From an uncultured Ectothiorhodospiraceae bacterium (GTDB lineage Bacteria; Pseudomonadota; Gammaproteobacteria; UBA9214): DNA of 50,626 nucleotides. A program made the translations under genes and the position numbers. This document shows positions 33,032 to 41,259 of this stretch, in pieces (position 1 is the first letter of the stretch; every line of letters begins with the position of its first letter). The notes under the pieces are model-generated. The model was not told the DNA's origin and searched no databases. It saw only the letters and a program-made list of their open reading frames with translations. The DNA is taken from the NCBI GenBank assembly GCA_947259415.1, contig CAMYMI010000019.1, forward strand, positions 1 to 50,626. The letters run 5' to 3'.

Positions 33032-35635
33032 ATGGACAAAGATAACTCCGGCAAGAAGCAAAACCCCGGTACCCGCTTCGACATCGAGATCCAGCCGGTG
33101 CTGCCGGAGCGCTTTGCGCGCCTCGACGAACTGGTCAACGACCTCTACTACAGCTGGAGCCGCAACGTGCGCGGGCTGTTCCGGCACCTCGACCAGGACA
33201 GCTGGAATGCCTCTGGCCACAACCCCAGAAAGTTCCTGCGCCGGGTGCGCCAGGACCGAATCAACGCGGCGGCGAACAATCCCATCCTGATCGCCGAGTA
33301 CCGCCAGGTGCTATCCAGCTACGATACCTACCTTGAACAGATGCCGGTCACCCAGGTCGATGAATTCCTCGACCGCAAGACCGACCTGGTAGCGTACTTC
33401 TCGGCGGAATACGGCTTCCACGAAAGTATGCCCATTTACGCTGGCGGACTGGGCATCCTTGCGGCCGACTACTGCAAGGCAATGAGTAACCTGTGGGTGC
33501 CGTTCGTGGGCATTGGCATCCTCTATCGCCGGGGCTATTTCAAGCAGCGCATCGACTGTGACGGCAATCAGATTGACGTAAGCATGAGCCGGGACCCCGG
33601 CGACCTGCCGGTGACTCCGGTACTGGACGAAAACGGGAACGAGGCCCGCGTGTGGGTCGAACTGCCCGACCGCAAGCTCGAACTGAAGCTATGGCAGGTG
33701 AAAGCAGGGCACATCCGCCTGCTGCTGCTGGACAGCGACTTGCCCGCCAACAGCGAGCAGGATCGCCAGATTACCGCCAATCTCTATGGCGGCGATCGCG
33801 AGACCCGCATTCAGCAGGAAATTGTCCTCGGAATCGGCGGGGTGCGAGCGCTGCGGGCGTTGAAGCTCGAACCGACGGTATGGCACATCAACGAGGGTCA
33901 TGCGGCGTTCCTCATCCTGGAACGCTGCGCGGAGTATGTGGAGGCGGGTATGGACTTCGACAGCGCGCTGGAGCTAGTCGCCGCCAGCACGGCCTTCACC
34001 ACTCACACTCCGGTGCCGGCCGGCCACGATGTGTTCAGTCAGGATACCATGCACAGTTATTTCAGCGGACTGATCGAAAAACTCGGTCTGCCCGAAAAGG
34101 CCTTCCTCGAGCTCGGTTCCAACCCGCGCAATCCAAACGGCTTCTCCACCACTTCGCTGTCCTTGCGCGGTTCGCGCTTTCGCAACGGTGTCAGCCGCAT
34201 TCACGGCGGGGTCGCCGCGGATATGGAGGCCTATGCCTGGCCAGAGATAGAGGTTGCCGAGAACCCCGTTGGCTATATCACCAACGGTGCCGATGTCGAT
34301 ACCTATCTGGCGAGCTCCTGGGTGGCGCTGTTCGAGATGTACATGGGCGGCGGCTGGCGCGCCAAGCTCACCGACAAGGAGTTCTGGGGCGAGTTCATCG
34401 ACAACATCCCCGACCACGTGTTTCTCAGCGTCCGCCAGCTGCTCAAGGCGGCCGCCCTCAACGAGTTCCGGCGCCGGGCCACCAAGCAATATGTGCGCTG
34501 TGCGCAGACCAAGTCATTGGCAGCGCGCCTGACCGCCAATCTGACTCCCCAGAATGTCGATACCCTGCTGATCGGTTTCGCCCGCCGTTTCGCCACTTAC
34601 AAGCGCGCGACCCTGATTTTCAAGGACCTCGACCGGCTGGCGCGCCTGGTCAACGACCCCGACAAGCCGATCACCTTCGTGTTCGCCGGCAAGGCCCATC
34701 CCAGTGACAAGCCCGGACAGGCCCTGCTCAAGGAGATCTACCGGATCAGCCTGCTCCCGGAATTCCAGGGCCGCATTATCCTGCTGGAAGGCTACAACCT
34801 GTCGATGGCACGCGAGCTGCTGCCGGGGGTAGATGTCTGGCTGAACACACCGGAATATCCGATGGAAGCCTGTGGCACCTCGGGCATGAAGGCGGCCACC
34901 AACGGTGTCATCAACCTCAGCGTGCTGGACGGCTGGTGGGCGGAGGCCTACGACGGCACCAACGGCTGGGCGATCACCCCGCACCCGGAGTTCGACTCCG
35001 AGACCCGCGCTCGCCAGGAAGCGGAGGAGCTGATGAATATCCTCGAATACCAGGTGATCCCCACCTATTACGCACGCAACCGTGACGGCCAGCCCGAGGC
35101 CTGGATCTACAGGTCCAAGGCCTCGATGAAATCGGTACTGCCGCAGTTCAATACCATTCGCATGGCGGTCGACTACCTGCGAGAATCCTACGCCCCGGCG
35201 GCGCGGGAGGGCCGGCTGATGCAGGCGGACAATGCGGCCGGGGCGCGTGAACTGGCGCAATGGAAACACCACGTCACCGAGTCCTGGCCGAAGATACGTG
35301 CGCGCATGGCACAGCCGATCCCCACGTCAATCAAGGCAGGTGAGATTCTACCGGTAGATGTCGCCGTGTATCTCGACGGCCTGGACCCGGACGATTTGTT
35401 CGTGGAATGCATGGTTGCCACTGACAGGGTCTCCGGCGAAACACTGTCCCAGTGCAGCGTGCCCCTGTTCCTGACTGGCGTGAACGACGAGGGCGAGGCC
35501 ATGTTTCACTGCGACTTGTTCGACACCGGGCAATCCTGCTGGGTGGGCGGCCTGCAGCAGTTCCGGATCCGCATCTACCCCTGTCACCACCTGCTGAGCC
35601 ACCCGTTCGAATGCGGAAAGATGCTGTGGCTTTGA
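33032..35635 (+). CDS. glgP: Alpha-glucan (glycogen/maltodextrin) phosphorylase with DUF3417 domain
   Basis: This 867-residue phosphorylase of the DUF3417-containing family splits alpha-1,4-glucan with phosphate to glucose 1-phosphate. The N-terminal DUF3417 part (about 15-130) has LVNDLYYSWSRNVRGLFRHL. The core has IYAGGLGILAADYCKAMSN, HINEGHAAF and TTHTPVPAGHDVF. The PLP-binding Lys is K620 in CGTSGMKAATNG. A GAGGGG box precedes the ATG. It follows pgi with its own leader and feeds glk/pgi/zwf metabolism. The family differs from E. coli GlgP/MalP in length and domain order, so the symbol reflects activity, not orthology. Confidence 0.93.
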   Translation: MDKDNSGKKQNPGTRFDIEIQPVLPERFARLDELVNDLYYSWSRNVRGLFRHLDQDSWNASGHNPRKFLRRVRQDRINAAANNPILIAEYRQVLSSYDTYLEQMPVTQVDEFLDRKTDLVAYFSAEYGFHESMPIYAGGLGILAADYCKAMSNLWVPFVGIGILYRRGYFKQRIDCDGNQIDVSMSRDPGDLPVTPVLDENGNEARVWVELPDRKLELKLWQVKAGHIRLLLLDSDLPANSEQDRQITANLYGGDRETRIQQEIVLGIGGVRALRALKLEPTVWHINEGHAAFLILERCAEYVEAGMDFDSALELVAASTAFTTHTPVPAGHDVFSQDTMHSYFSGLIEKLGLPEKAFLELGSNPRNPNGFSTTSLSLRGSRFRNGVSRIHGGVAADMEAYAWPEIEVAENPVGYITNGADVDTYLASSWVALFEMYMGGGWRAKLTDKEFWGEFIDNIPDHVFLSVRQLLKAAALNEFRRRATKQYVRCAQTKSLAARLTANLTPQNVDTLLIGFARRFATYKRATLIFKDLDRLARLVNDPDKPITFVFAGKAHPSDKPGQALLKEIYRISLLPEFQGRIILLEGYNLSMARELLPGVDVWLNTPEYPMEACGTSGMKAATNGVINLSVLDGWWAEAYDGTNGWAITPHPEFDSETRARQEAEELMNILEYQVIPTYYARNRDGQPEAWIYRSKASMKSVLPQFNTIRMAVDYLRESYAPAAREGRLMQADNAAGARELAQWKHHVTESWPKIRARMAQPIPTSIKAGEILPVDVAVYLDGLDPDDLFVECMVATDRVSGETLSQCSVPLFLTGVNDEGEAMFHCDLFDTGQSCWVGGLQQFRIRIYPCHHLLSHPFECGKMLWL

Positions 35636-35656
35636 ATGAAGTGAGAAGTGAGGCGT
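35636..35656. repeat. Degenerate 7-bp repeat array after the phosphorylase gene
   Basis: Three units directly follow the stop codon: ATGAAGT, GAGAAGT and GAGGCGT. They are of the same family as the arrays after pgi, ugd, gmd, fcl, prsR and fxsA. The rest of the gap to 35927 shows no gene. Confidence 0.55.
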
Positions 35657-35927
35657 GCGGTATCGCGGCGCATCAATATCACAACCTGATTTCGCCACGG
35701 ATGGGTAAGCTACGAAAACAATAAGTCATGAGCTTAGAGCTGTTCGAAAAGAAATATTTCATCTTTCCGTATTTTCTTTGGATTTTGTTGCCGATACACA
35801 TGTACCCTCTACGTCAAACACCTCACTTGTATTCAAGGGCCATTTCCCGCTTTAATTTTCCCCTCACCCCGTCGATACCCCCTCTGTTAAGATAAACATC
35901 GCATAAATTAATGAATTAGGATGCGCT

Positions 35928-36197
35928 GTGCGCACCGAAGGCAGTGAAACCCGTATGGATCACCTGACACCTCCCCACGGTGGTGAACTCTGCAGCCTGC
36001 TGGTCGAGGAGGAACGCGCCGAGCAACTCAAGGCCAAATCCGGCAACTACCCGTCCATCACCCTCGGACTGCGCCAGGTCTGCGACCTCGAGCTGCTGCT
36101 GAACGGCGGTTTCTCGCCCCTGCGCGGGTTCATGACCCGCACGGTCCACGACTCGTTCATCGACACCCTTCCCCTGCCAGATTTTTTACAGATTTAA
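35928..36197 (+). pseudogene. sat: Truncated ATP sulfurylase (sulfate adenylyltransferase) N-terminus
   Basis: This frame of 89 codons reads HLTPPHGGELCSLLVEEERA, then ITLGLRQVCDLELLLNGGFS and PLRGFMTRTVHDSFIDTLPL. This is the opening of ATP sulfurylase / PAPS synthase, including the near-invariant GFSPLRGFM. The enzyme normally runs on for 300-500 more residues with the HxGH catalytic motif. Here similarity stops after about 80 residues, and the sequence turns AT-rich and runs into a stop. It is a 5' remnant, probably cut off when the exopolysaccharide genes downstream arrived. A GTG start at 35928 is followed by an ATG at 35955. Confidence 0.7.
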
Positions 36198-36356
36198 AAG
36201 GAAACAAGCCGATTGACACAGAACTACAATTCAACAATCCCTCCACCCAAGTGATCTTGCTGCCCGGCATCGATAAATGGCCGGATAGAGGGAATAGAGT
36301 CAATCAGGAAAGATGACCAAAGGAGTACAGCGGCGTGCCAATCAGTACTTCTAATT

Positions 36357-37334
36357 ATGTCTTCATCTGTGGGTTGGGTGATTGTTAATGAGCATGGTAA
36401 ACAAATGTTAGCTCTCGTGACAGGCGGTGCAGGTTTTATTGGCTCTCACATTGTTGAGCGGTTGCTGGCGGACGGTAATCGGGTTCGTGTGCTCGATGAT
36501 TTTTCTACGGGTAACCGCGAGAACCTGCCAGAGTTAGAAGGACTGGAAATTATTACAGGTGATGTAGGAAATTTTGAAAGTGTAAGAAAAAACATGGAAG
36601 ACGTGGACGTTGTTTTTCATGAAGCAGCAGTTGCATCCGTACCACGGACAATTAGTGATCCCCTTGGAAGCCAAAAAACAAATTACCAAGGCACATTGAA
36701 TGCGCTGGAGGCTGCCAGGCAATGCGGGGTAAGGCGAGTAGTGTTTGCCGCATCAGCAGCGGCTTATGGTGACGATCCCGAACTGCCTAAGAGAGAGGAT
36801 ATGCCGCCGAAGCCGCTTTCTCCTTATGCTGTTGATAAACTGGCTTCAGAATATGCCTGTCAGGTGTATTATTGCTTGCACGGACTTGAGACCGTTAGCC
36901 TGCGATATTTTAATGTGTTTGGACCGCGCCAGGATCCGTCATCACCCTATTCAGGGGTAATCTCCGTATTTGCAGACAAACTGATTAATAAGGAGCAGCC
37001 CACGATCTTTGGGGATGGTGGCCAGACACGTGATTTTGTCTATGTCGCAGATGTGGTCGAAGCAAACATCAAGGCTGCAACAGAAAAAACAGCCCCAGGA
37101 AATACAATTAATATTGCCTCAGGAATATCTGTATCACTGAATGATTTGTTGAGAACAATGTGTGCTATCTGTGATTCTGAGTTTAGTCCTGTATACGTTG
37201 AAGAGCGTCAAGGAGATATAAGACATTCATCAGCCAATATTGACAAGGCAATAGATGTTTTGCGATGGGAGCCTGCGGTCAAGCTGGATGTCGGGCTTGT
37301 CTCTTTACTGCAAAGACTTGGATATGAACCTTAG
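36357..37334 (+). CDS. NAD-dependent nucleotide-sugar 4-epimerase (WbpP/GalE-like)
   Basis: This extended short-chain dehydrogenase of up to 325 residues opens with LALVTGGAGFIGSHIVERLL. It has VFHEAAVASVPRTISDP, the YxxxK catalytic pair in SPYAVDKLASEYA, and RYFNVFGPRQDPSSPYSGVI. The last block is typical of UDP-GlcNAc/UDP-hexose 4-epimerases of the WbpP group. The true start may be the Met at 36405 (MLALVTGG), since no ribosome-binding site precedes 36357. The gene and its flanks are visibly more AT-rich than neighbours, a sign of transfer. It supplies a sugar nucleotide for exopolysaccharide. Confidence 0.88.
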   Translation: MSSSVGWVIVNEHGKQMLALVTGGAGFIGSHIVERLLADGNRVRVLDDFSTGNRENLPELEGLEIITGDVGNFESVRKNMEDVDVVFHEAAVASVPRTISDPLGSQKTNYQGTLNALEAARQCGVRRVVFAASAAAYGDDPELPKREDMPPKPLSPYAVDKLASEYACQVYYCLHGLETVSLRYFNVFGPRQDPSSPYSGVISVFADKLINKEQPTIFGDGGQTRDFVYVADVVEANIKAATEKTAPGNTINIASGISVSLNDLLRTMCAICDSEFSPVYVEERQGDIRHSSANIDKAIDVLRWEPAVKLDVGLVSLLQRLGYEP

Positions 37335-37472
37335 GCATTAATAATACAAAATGGTAGTTTGTATGTTCGCGGCAAGTGCTCGCCACGGGCATTTACGGAT
37401 TACATTAGGTGCAAAATCTACATGAACTTTAATAACGGCAATGAATTTATTTAACATATCAGGAATTATTAA

Positions 37473-38777
37473 ATGAATGTTGCAATGATAGGATCAGGCT
37501 ATGTCGGCCTTGTCTCAGGTGCCTGCTTCGCCGAGTTCGGTGCCACTGTTACCTGCATAGATGTCGATCAAAGCAAAATAGATCGCCTCAACGCGGGTGA
37601 AATCCCCATCTATGAGCCTGGCCTTGAGGATCTCGTCGAGCGCAACGTCAAGGCAGACAGGTTGACGTTCACTTCCAGCTATGCTCCGGCTATTGGTGAA
37701 GCCGACCTCGTTTTTATCGCTGTTGGTACTCCAACACGCCGTGGTGACGGCCATGCAGACCTGGTCTATGTCTACGAGGCTGCCAGGCAGATTGCCCGGT
37801 ATCTGGATGGTTATACGGTTGTAGTTGATAAATCCACAGTCCCCGTAGGTACAGCACGACAGGTATCAAGAATTATAAAAGAAACCAATCCGGAAGCCGA
37901 TTTTGACGTGGCATCTAATCCCGAGTTTTTGCGTGAGGGTGCGGCTATCGACGATTTCATGCACCCCGACCGGGTGGTACTCGGTGTGGAAAGCGAGCGT
38001 GCAGAGAAGCTGCTGCATGAACTTTACCGGCCCCTGAATCTGATCGAGGCTCCTGTTGTGGTTACCAATCTGGAGAGCGCCGAGCTGGTGAAGTACGCTT
38101 CCAATGCCTTTCTCGCTACCAAGATCAGTTTTATCAATGAAATCGCAAACCTCTGCGAACAGGTCGGTGCAGATGTCCATGCAGTGGCAAAGGGTATGGG
38201 GATGGACAGGCGGATCGGAGGCAAATTTCTGCATGCCGGCCCAGGCTATGGCGGATCATGTTTTCCAAAGGATACTACAGCCTTGATTCGTATTGCACAG
38301 GAGCATGGTGCCTCCTGCAGGATTGTCGAAGCGGCGGTAGAAGTCAATGCCGCACAAAAAGCCCGCATGGTCAAAAAGATTCGCGAAGCCCTGGGTGGCA
38401 GTGAAGCGGGCAAGACCATTGCCGTGCTTGGGCTTACATTCAAGCCGGAGACCGATGACATGCGGGATTCACCGTCACTGGCAATTATTCCAAATCTGAT
38501 CGACAAGGGTGCGACCATTCTTGCACATGATCCACAGGGGATGGAGGAGGCGAAAAAATTGCTGCCTGATCAGGTGAATTATTTAACAGATGTTTATAGT
38601 ACGGCCAAGGGTGCTGATGCAGTAGTGCTGATGACGGAATGGAATGAGTATCGCGGACTGGATCTTGGTCGTTTTAAGGAATTAATGCAGGGGAATGCCT
38701 TTATTGATCTACGCAATGTATACGAGAAAACGCATTTATCGACTCTTGGTTTTAATTATTACTGCGTGGGCCGATAG
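37473..38777 (+). CDS. ugd: UDP-glucose 6-dehydrogenase
   Basis: This 434-residue enzyme oxidises UDP-glucose to UDP-glucuronate with two NAD+. The NAD site MIGSGYVGLVSGACFAEFG is at the N-terminus, SNPEFLREGAAIDDF in the middle, and the catalytic Cys in GPGYGGSCFPKDT. The C-terminal domain begins near VLGLTFKPETDDMRDSPS. It follows the epimerase by 138 bases and is the second of four nucleotide-sugar genes for exopolysaccharide. Confidence 0.97.
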   Translation: MNVAMIGSGYVGLVSGACFAEFGATVTCIDVDQSKIDRLNAGEIPIYEPGLEDLVERNVKADRLTFTSSYAPAIGEADLVFIAVGTPTRRGDGHADLVYVYEAARQIARYLDGYTVVVDKSTVPVGTARQVSRIIKETNPEADFDVASNPEFLREGAAIDDFMHPDRVVLGVESERAEKLLHELYRPLNLIEAPVVVTNLESAELVKYASNAFLATKISFINEIANLCEQVGADVHAVAKGMGMDRRIGGKFLHAGPGYGGSCFPKDTTALIRIAQEHGASCRIVEAAVEVNAAQKARMVKKIREALGGSEAGKTIAVLGLTFKPETDDMRDSPSLAIIPNLIDKGATILAHDPQGMEEAKKLLPDQVNYLTDVYSTAKGADAVVLMTEWNEYRGLDLGRFKELMQGNAFIDLRNVYEKTHLSTLGFNYYCVGR

Positions 38778-38804
38778 GCCGGCAGGCATACCCGTCATCT
38801 TCTT

Positions 38805-38993
38805 GAGAAGTGAAGCGTGCCCGATTCACGGCTAACCTGATTGTATTAAGTACAATAATAATGACCAGAGACCAGGACGCGTTTCTGGTCAAGCAAGTAG
38901 CGCGTACATGCGGCGGGTCTATTTTCAGACCGTTAAAGCTTTCGCGAAACTCCACGAAATGCGAGAATAACTAATTGCCGGCATTGTGCCGGC
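38805..38993. other. Gap between ugd and gmd: 7-bp units and hairpins
   Basis: Two units of the 7-bp family lie at 38805-38818 (GAGAAGT, GAAGCGT). Three hairpins follow: ATTGTA-TTAAG-TACAAT (38840-38856), GACCAGA...TCTGGTC (38863-38890) and GCCGGCA-TTG-TGCCGGC (38977-38993). The first two may end the ugd transcript. The third is just before the gmd leader. No gene is seen. Confidence 0.45.
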
Positions 38994-39017
38994 TGCCTAT
39001 ACATATGGATCGAATCT

Positions 39018-40124
39018 ATGAATGATAAGACAGATTCCAGAAAAGTTGCCTTGATCACAGGCGTCACTGGTCAGGACGGCGCCTACCTTGCCGAGCTTCT
39101 GCTCAGTAAGGGCTATATCGTCCACGGTATCAAGCGCAGGGCATCGTCTTTCAATACCGACCGTATTGATCACCTCTATTACGACCAGCACGAGAAGAAC
39201 GTCCGGTTCTTTCTGCATTACGGTGACCTGACCGACTCCACCAACCTGATCCGTATTATCCAGCAGGTGCAGCCGGATGAAATCTACAACCTGGCGGCGC
39301 AGAGCCACGTGGCGGTTTCCTTCGAAACACCGGAATACACCGGCAATGCCGATGCCATCGGCACACTCCGGCTGCTGGAGGCCATTCGCATTCTGGGTCT
39401 GGAAAAGAAAACGCGCTTTTACCAGGCCTCGACCAGCGAGATGTTCGGCAAGGTGCAGGAGGTCCCCCAGAAGGAGACTACGCCGTTTTATCCGCGCAGT
39501 CCCTATGCGGCGGCCAAGGTGTATTCCTACTGGATCTGTGTTAACTACCGTGAGGCATACGGCATCTATGCAAGCAACGGGATCCTGTTCAATCACGAGT
39601 CACCGATACGCGGCGAGACCTTTGTGACACGAAAGATCACCCGTGCGGTGGCGCGCATCAAGCTGGGCCTGCAGAACAAGGTCTATCTCGGTAACCTGGA
39701 TTCCAGGCGCGACTGGGGTCATGCCGGGGATTATGTGGTGGCACAGTGGTTGATCCTGCAGCAGGATGAACCGGATGATTTCGTAATCGCATCGGGCAAG
39801 CAACATTCCGTGCGTGAGTTCGTCGATATGGCGTTCTCAGAGGTCGGCATCACCCTGGTCTGGGAAGGTACAGGTGCTGACGAGAAAGGGATCAATGTCG
39901 AGACCGGAGATGTGCTGGTGGAGGTGGATCCGCGTTATTTCCGTCCAACCGAGGTGGAGACCTTGCTGGGGGATCCGTCAAAGGCAAAAGAGAAACTAGG
40001 TTGGGAGGCGAAGATTCCTCTGCATGACATGGTATCCGAGATGGTTAGGGAGGACCTCAAAATTGCCGAGCGGGATGATTTGTGCCGGAGGGAGGGGTTC
40101 ACGACGTTCGATTATCATGAGTAA
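39018..40124 (+). CDS. gmd: GDP-mannose 4,6-dehydratase
   Basis: This 368-residue enzyme makes GDP-4-keto-6-deoxy-mannose from GDP-mannose. The NADP site is [17 protein letters not shown], followed by [14 protein letters not shown], the catalytic STSEMFG and the YxxxK pair in [22 protein letters not shown] closes the substrate pocket. Its product is used by the next gene (fcl), so the pair makes GDP-L-fucose. Confidence 0.97.
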   Translation: MNDKTDSRKVALITGVTGQDGAYLAELLLSKGYIVHGIKRRASSFNTDRIDHLYYDQHEKNVRFFLHYGDLTDSTNLIRIIQQVQPDEIYNLAAQSHVAVSFETPEYTGNADAIGTLRLLEAIRILGLEKKTRFYQASTSEMFGKVQEVPQKETTPFYPRSPYAAAKVYSYWICVNYREAYGIYASNGILFNHESPIRGETFVTRKITRAVARIKLGLQNKVYLGNLDSRRDWGHAGDYVVAQWLILQQDEPDDFVIASGKQHSVREFVDMAFSEVGITLVWEGTGADEKGINVETGDVLVEVDPRYFRPTEVETLLGDPSKAKEKLGWEAKIPLHDMVSEMVREDLKIAERDDLCRREGFTTFDYHE

Positions 40125-40132
40125 GATAGTTT

Positions 40133-40146
40133 GAAACGTTAAACGT
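40133..40146. repeat. 7-bp repeat units between gmd and fcl
   Basis: Two tandem units, GAAACGT and TAAACGT, sit in the 34-base gap right after the gmd stop and just before fcl. They are of the same family as the longer arrays. Confidence 0.5.
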
Positions 40147-40158
40147 TAACTGATCAAG

Positions 40159-41088
40159 ATGGAAAAACATGCAAGGATTTATATCGCAGGCCATCGCGGT
40201 CTGGTCGGTTCTGCGATTATCAGGCGCCTCAGGCAGGATGGCTATACGAATCTGCTGACAGCAACCAGCCAGGAACTGGACCTACGTGACCAGGCGGCGG
40301 TGCGGGCCTTCTTCGAGAAGGAACGACCGGACTACGTGTTCCTGGCAGCGGCCAAGGTGGGCGGAATTCTGGCAAACAGCAACTTCCCCGCGGATTTCAT
40401 CTACCAAAACCTGATGATCGAGGCGAATGTCATCGAGAGTGCGCGCCTTGCGGGTATTGAAAAGCTGCTGTTCCTCGGTAGTACCTGTATATATCCGAAG
40501 ATGGCGCCGCAGCCTTTGAAGGAGGAGTACCTGCTGACTGCACCACTGGAGCCGACCAACGAGTGGTATGCGGTAGCAAAGATAGCCGGGATCAAGTTGT
40601 GCCAGGCCTACCAGCGGCAGTACGGCTGCAAGTTCATCTCGGTCATGCCGACCAATCTCTATGGCCCCGAGGATAACTTCGACCTGGAATCATCGCATGT
40701 GATGCCGGCGCTGATCCGCAAGTTTCACCAGGCCAGACAGCAGGGCGAGCCCACGGTGACGGTGTGGGGCACGGGCAAGCCGCTGCGCGAGTTTCTGCAC
40801 GTGGATGACTGTGCCGACGCCTGCCTGTTCCTGATGGAGCATTATGAAGGTGAGGAGATCGTGAACATCGGCGTGGGCAGTGACCTCACGATCGCAGAAC
40901 TTGCAGAACTGGTGAAGCAGGCGGTCGGTTTCGAGGGGGAAATCGTCTTCGATACCAGCAAGCCGGACGGGACACCACGCAAGCTGGTGGACGTGTCCCG
41001 GATCAATGCGCTGGGCTGGCGGGCTATCATTCCGATCGAGGAGGGGATTGCATCGACCTACCGGTGGTTTCTTGAGAATAAGGCCTGA
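40159..41088 (+). CDS. fcl: GDP-L-fucose synthase
   Basis: This 309-residue epimerase-reductase turns GDP-4-keto-6-deoxy-mannose into GDP-L-fucose with NADPH. The motifs are YIAGHRGLVGSAIIRRL, FLAAAKVGGILANSNFPADF, the catalytic GSTCIYPKMAPQ and the YxxxK pair in NEWYAVAKIAG. GPEDNFDLESSHVMPALIRK is strongly conserved. It follows gmd by 34 bases and completes a two-gene GDP-fucose pathway for cell-surface or exopolysaccharide synthesis. Confidence 0.97.
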   Translation: MEKHARIYIAGHRGLVGSAIIRRLRQDGYTNLLTATSQELDLRDQAAVRAFFEKERPDYVFLAAAKVGGILANSNFPADFIYQNLMIEANVIESARLAGIEKLLFLGSTCIYPKMAPQPLKEEYLLTAPLEPTNEWYAVAKIAGIKLCQAYQRQYGCKFISVMPTNLYGPEDNFDLESSHVMPALIRKFHQARQQGEPTVTVWGTGKPLREFLHVDDCADACLFLMEHYEGEEIVNIGVGSDLTIAELAELVKQAVGFEGEIVFDTSKPDGTPRKLVDVSRINALGWRAIIPIEEGIASTYRWFLENKA

Positions 41089-41150
41089 GTTCCGGCTGTA
41101 TCACTGACCACTGGATCCACGCAGGGGCATGGAAAGACACAAGAAAATTA

Positions 41151-41199
41151 GAAGTGGGGAGTGAAACATGAAAAGTAAGATGTAAAACATGAGAAATGA
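41151..41199. repeat. Seven-unit degenerate 7-bp repeat array before prsK
   Basis: Seven consecutive 7-base units run GAAGTGG, GGAGTGA, AACATGA, AAAGTAA, GATGTAA, AACATGA and GAAATGA. This is the longest array of the family in the window. It lies between fcl and a short repeat-derived segment (GTAGGGGCGCTTTGCGAGCG, 41232-41251) that abuts the prsK start. Confidence 0.65.
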
Positions 41200-41259
41200 G
41201 ACGGCTGGACGATTATATTGTTGGGCAACCTGTAGGGGCGCTTTGCGAGCGCGATCGAC

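Noticed and set aside
33652-34707. 351-codon open frame inside the phosphorylase gene
   Set aside because: It is a high-GC alternative frame of a well-conserved enzyme, rich in Arg/Gly with no motif.
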